Assembly: GCF_004153685.1 (NCBI RefSeq)
Contig: NZ_SDQD01000003.1
Coordinates: 372,001 to 436,000 of the forward strand
Length of the DNA: 64,000 bases
From: Pollutimonas harenae
GTDB lineage: Bacteria > Pseudomonadota > Gammaproteobacteria > Burkholderiales > Burkholderiaceae_B
Reading direction: 5' to 3'
Shown here: piece after piece, positions 61,821 to 64,000 of the stretch
Layout: each line of letters opens with the position of its first letter
Numbering within the stretch: position 1 is the stretch's first letter
The notes under the pieces: model-generated
What the model saw: only the letters and a program-made list of their open reading frames with translations
The model's database searches: none
What the model was told of the DNA's origin: nothing
Position numbers and translations under genes: made by a program

Positions 61821-64000
61821 CTAGGCCAGCTTGCCGTGACAATGCTTGTACTTTTTGCCGCTGCCGCAGGGGCAGGCATCGTTACGACCCACTTTGGGTA
61901 AGCCTGCTGCCGACTGCGCTCCGGCGGCAGCTTGGTCCAGGCCGGGATCTTCGCCGCTTAGCGCCGCATCGTAGTCGGAATGGTGATACGTCACGTTATC
62001 CAGTTTGGGCTCAGTTTGTTCGACTTCGACCTGCTCGGGCGACTGGATGCGGACGGTCATGAGTACCCGTATGACCTCGTCACGCACGCGGTCAAGCATG
62101 GCAGAAAAGAGCTCAAACGCCTCGCGTTTGTATTCCTGCTTAGGATCTTTTTGCGCGTAACCGCGCAAATGGATACCCTGGCGCAGATGATCGAGCGCCG
62201 ACAAATGGTTGCGCCAGTGCGTATCAATGGATTGCAACAGCATGGAACGCTCGAACGGGGCCCAGCCTTCCTGGCCAACGAGCTCGACCTTGACCTGATA
62301 CAGGCGCCGTCCCTCTTCGAGGACTCGGTCGAGCAAATCGTCGTCGGTCAGCGCGGTTTCTTTTTCGAGCATGTCGGCCAGCGGCAGCGTAATCTGCCAC
62401 TCGGCCTCAAGCGCCGACTGCAGGCCCGGCACGTCCCACTGCTCTTCCATGGTGCCTTCAGGAACATAAGACCGGAACTGGTCGCTCAAAGCGGCATTGC
62501 GCAAGTTCGCAATGGTTTCTGATACATCGGTCGATTCCAGCACTTCGTTGCGCTGTGCGTAGAGCACTTTGCGCTGGTCATTGGATACGTCGTCGTACTC
62601 GAGCAATTGCTTGCGGATATCGAAGTTGCGCGCCTCGACCTTACGTTGCGCCGATTCAATGGAGCGGGACACCATTTTTGCTTCGATGGGCTCGCCTTCC
62701 GGCAGGCGCAAACGTTCCATGATGGCTCGCACACGATCACCGGCAAAGATGCGCATCAGCGAATCTTCGAGCGACAAGTAGAAGCGCGACGAACCGGGGT
62801 CGCCCTGACGGCCAGCGCGGCCACGCAACTGGTTATCGATACGACGGGATTCATGCCGCTCGGTGCCTATGATGCGCAAGCCGCCGGCTGCCTTGACGGC
62901 TTCGTTGGCTGGCGCCCATTCAGACTTGACCGTGGCAATACGTGCTTCTTTTTCCTCTGTGGACAGCGTGTCGTCGGCGCGCAGCAGATCGACCTGTTTC
63001 TCGACACTGCCGCCCAGCACAATATCAGTACCACGGCCGGCCATGTTGGTGGCGATGGTGATGTGACCCGGCTTACCGGCTTCTGCGACGATTTCGGCTT
63101 CGCGTGCATGCTGCTTGGCGTTGAGCACGGAGTGCGGAAGCTTGACCTTGTTCAGCATGCCTGACAACAACTCGGAGTTTTCGATGCTGGTCGTCCCCAC
63201 AAGCACTGGCTGCCCACGTTCGTGGCAGTCTTTGATGTCGGCCAGTATGGCGTTGTACTTTTCGGCATCAGTCTTGAAGACCTGATCATTCTGGTCATCC
63301 CGTGCCATGGGACGATTGGTAGGAATAATGACGGTTTCGAGGCCATAGATGGACTGAAACTCATAGGCTTCGGTGTCGGCCGTACCGGTCATGCCGGCCA
63401 GCTTGCTATACATACGGAAGTAATTCTGGAAGGTAATGGAAGCCAGCGTCTGGTTTTCGTTCTGGATCTTGACACCTTCCTTGGCCTCGACCGCCTGATG
63501 CAGGCCATCGGACCAGCGCCGGCCCGCCATCAGGCGGCCTGTGAACTCATCAACGATGACAATTTCGTCATCTTGAACCACATACTGCTGGTCAAGAGAG
63601 AACAGATTGTGCGCGCGCAAGGACACCATCAGGTGATGGACCAATGAGATATGGCGCGGGTCGTACAAGGACTCACCCTCGGGCAATATGCCCACTTGTG
63701 CCAAAACCTCTTCGGCCTTGATTTGCCCGGCTTCAGACAAATGCACTTGCTGGGCTTTTTCGTCAACCCAGAAATCGCCTTCAGGTTCGGGCTCGTGCGG
63801 CTTGGGCTCTTCAGCCATGCGTGTCAGCAACGGCGGCACCGCATTCATGCGCACATACAAATCGGTATTGTCTTCGGCCTGACCGGAAATGATGAGTGGC
63901 GTACGCGCCTCGTCGATCAGAATGGAGTCAACCTCGTCAACAATGGCATAGAAAAGCGGCCGCTGGCGGCGATCTTCGGCGCGATACTCCATGTTGTCGC
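61821..64000 (-). CDS. secA: Preprotein translocase ATPase SecA (C-terminal ~726 residues)
   Basis: The frame enters from the right edge (reading [27 protein letters not shown] in the order known for SecA; quoted key part [17 protein letters not shown]) so about the first 180 codons lie outside. Visible parts: Walker B DEVDS, the preprotein cross-linking region, ATPase helicase motifs [31 protein letters not shown] and [12 protein letters not shown], the scaffold and wing domains, and the C-terminal zinc tail [14 protein letters not shown], which binds SecB. It is convergent with mgtE with 38 bases between stops. Confidence 0.97.
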   Translation of the reverse strand, partial: DNMEYRAEDRRQRPLFYAIVDEVDSILIDEARTPLIISGQAEDNTDLYVRMNAVPPLLTRMAEEPKPHEPEPEGDFWVDEKAQQVHLSEAGQIKAEEVLAQVGILPEGESLYDPRHISLVHHLMVSLRAHNLFSLDQQYVVQDDEIVIVDEFTGRLMAGRRWSDGLHQAVEAKEGVKIQNENQTLASITFQNYFRMYSKLAGMTGTADTEAYEFQSIYGLETVIIPTNRPMARDDQNDQVFKTDAEKYNAILADIKDCHERGQPVLVGTTSIENSELLSGMLNKVKLPHSVLNAKQHAREAEIVAEAGKPGHITIATNMAGRGTDIVLGGSVEKQVDLLRADDTLSTEEKEARIATVKSEWAPANEAVKAAGGLRIIGTERHESRRIDNQLRGRAGRQGDPGSSRFYLSLEDSLMRIFAGDRVRAIMERLRLPEGEPIEAKMVSRSIESAQRKVEARNFDIRKQLLEYDDVSNDQRKVLYAQRNEVLESTDVSETIANLRNAALSDQFRSYVPEGTMEEQWDVPGLQSALEAEWQITLPLADMLEKETALTDDDLLDRVLEEGRRLYQVKVELVGQEGWAPFERSMLLQSIDTHWRNHLSALDHLRQGIHLRGYAQKDPKQEYKREAFELFSAMLDRVRDEVIRVLMTVRIQSPEQVEVEQTEPKLDNVTYHHSDYDAALSGEDPGLDQAAAGAQSAAGLPKVGRNDACPCGSGKKYKHCHGKLA

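Noticed and set aside
1-64000. CRISPR arrays, insertion sequences, toxin-antitoxin or restriction systems
   Set aside because: I found no regularly spaced direct repeats, transposase motifs, or small paired genes of those kinds on either strand.

Overview
This is a gene-dense chromosomal window of about 57-58% GC by eye. It very probably comes from a betaproteobacterium of the family Alcaligenaceae (Bordetella / Achromobacter / Pusillimonas-type). The main reasons are three Bug-type tricarboxylate-receptor genes, the blocks glyQ-glyS-gmhB-plsC, lptD-surA-rsmA with amgK-murU beside it, purM/hda-HAD-pcnB-folK and mutL-miaA, tRNA genes with encoded CCA ends, and the character of the proteins. 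The genus cannot be fixed from sequence alone. I see no prophage, insertion sequence, CRISPR array or rRNA.

Layout. 1-3.6 kb: start of an exported protein (leftward), xerD, ybaK, then an unusual TPR/winged-helix regulator followed by a beta-propeller protein. 3.7-9.2 kb: an IclR-regulated set (thiolase-like protein lacking the usual cysteine, DUF35 zinc-ribbon partner, Bug receptor, ADP-forming acyl-CoA synthetase) whose first four genes overlap by ATGA. 9.3-13.1 kb: leftward AtuA (DUF1446) pair plus a Bug receptor, divergent from a LysR regulator. 13.1-15.3 kb: tRNA-Arg(CCT), a solitary Bug receptor, an AEC transporter. 15.4-24.5 kb: housekeeping genes tsaE, amiC, mutL, miaA, purM, hda, HAD phosphatase, pcnB, folK. 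24.6-30 kb: leftward catabolic cluster of crotonase, class I fumarase, MaoC/FAS1-like hydratase, CaiB CoA-transferase and CitE-like lyase, which fits C5-dicarboxylate (itaconate/mesaconate/citramalate) breakdown. 30.1-35.8 kb: glyQ, glyS, gmhB, plsC, a YgjP-like metalloprotease, gloA. 35.8-39.5 kb: fadE-type acyl-CoA dehydrogenase and a fused SpmA-SpmB-like membrane protein. 39.6-47 kb: rsmA-surA-lptD leftward, amgK-murU rightward (peptidoglycan sugar recycling), a membrane-anchored coiled-coil protein. 47-52.1 kb: glnHPQ-type and metNIQ-type ABC importers. 52.4-64 kb: tRNA-Lys(TTT), metallophosphoesterase, divergent GH31 protein, mnmC, suhB, M20 amidohydrolase, YciA-type thioesterase, mgtE and the 3' part of secA.

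Most of the window is ordinary core genome. The parts most worth a second look are: the YgjP-like zinc protease with a sliding-clamp-binding-like peptide QLELF at its N-terminus (a possible bacterial parallel to SPRTN); the C5-dicarboxylate cluster with its class I fumarase; the cysteine-less thiolase/DUF35 pair coupled to uptake and CoA activation; a GlnP permease with an extra ~61-residue hydrophobic insert; the GH31 protein lacking the usual acid/base motif; and several clean palindromes in promoter positions. All assignments rest on reading motifs and context; no database search was possible.
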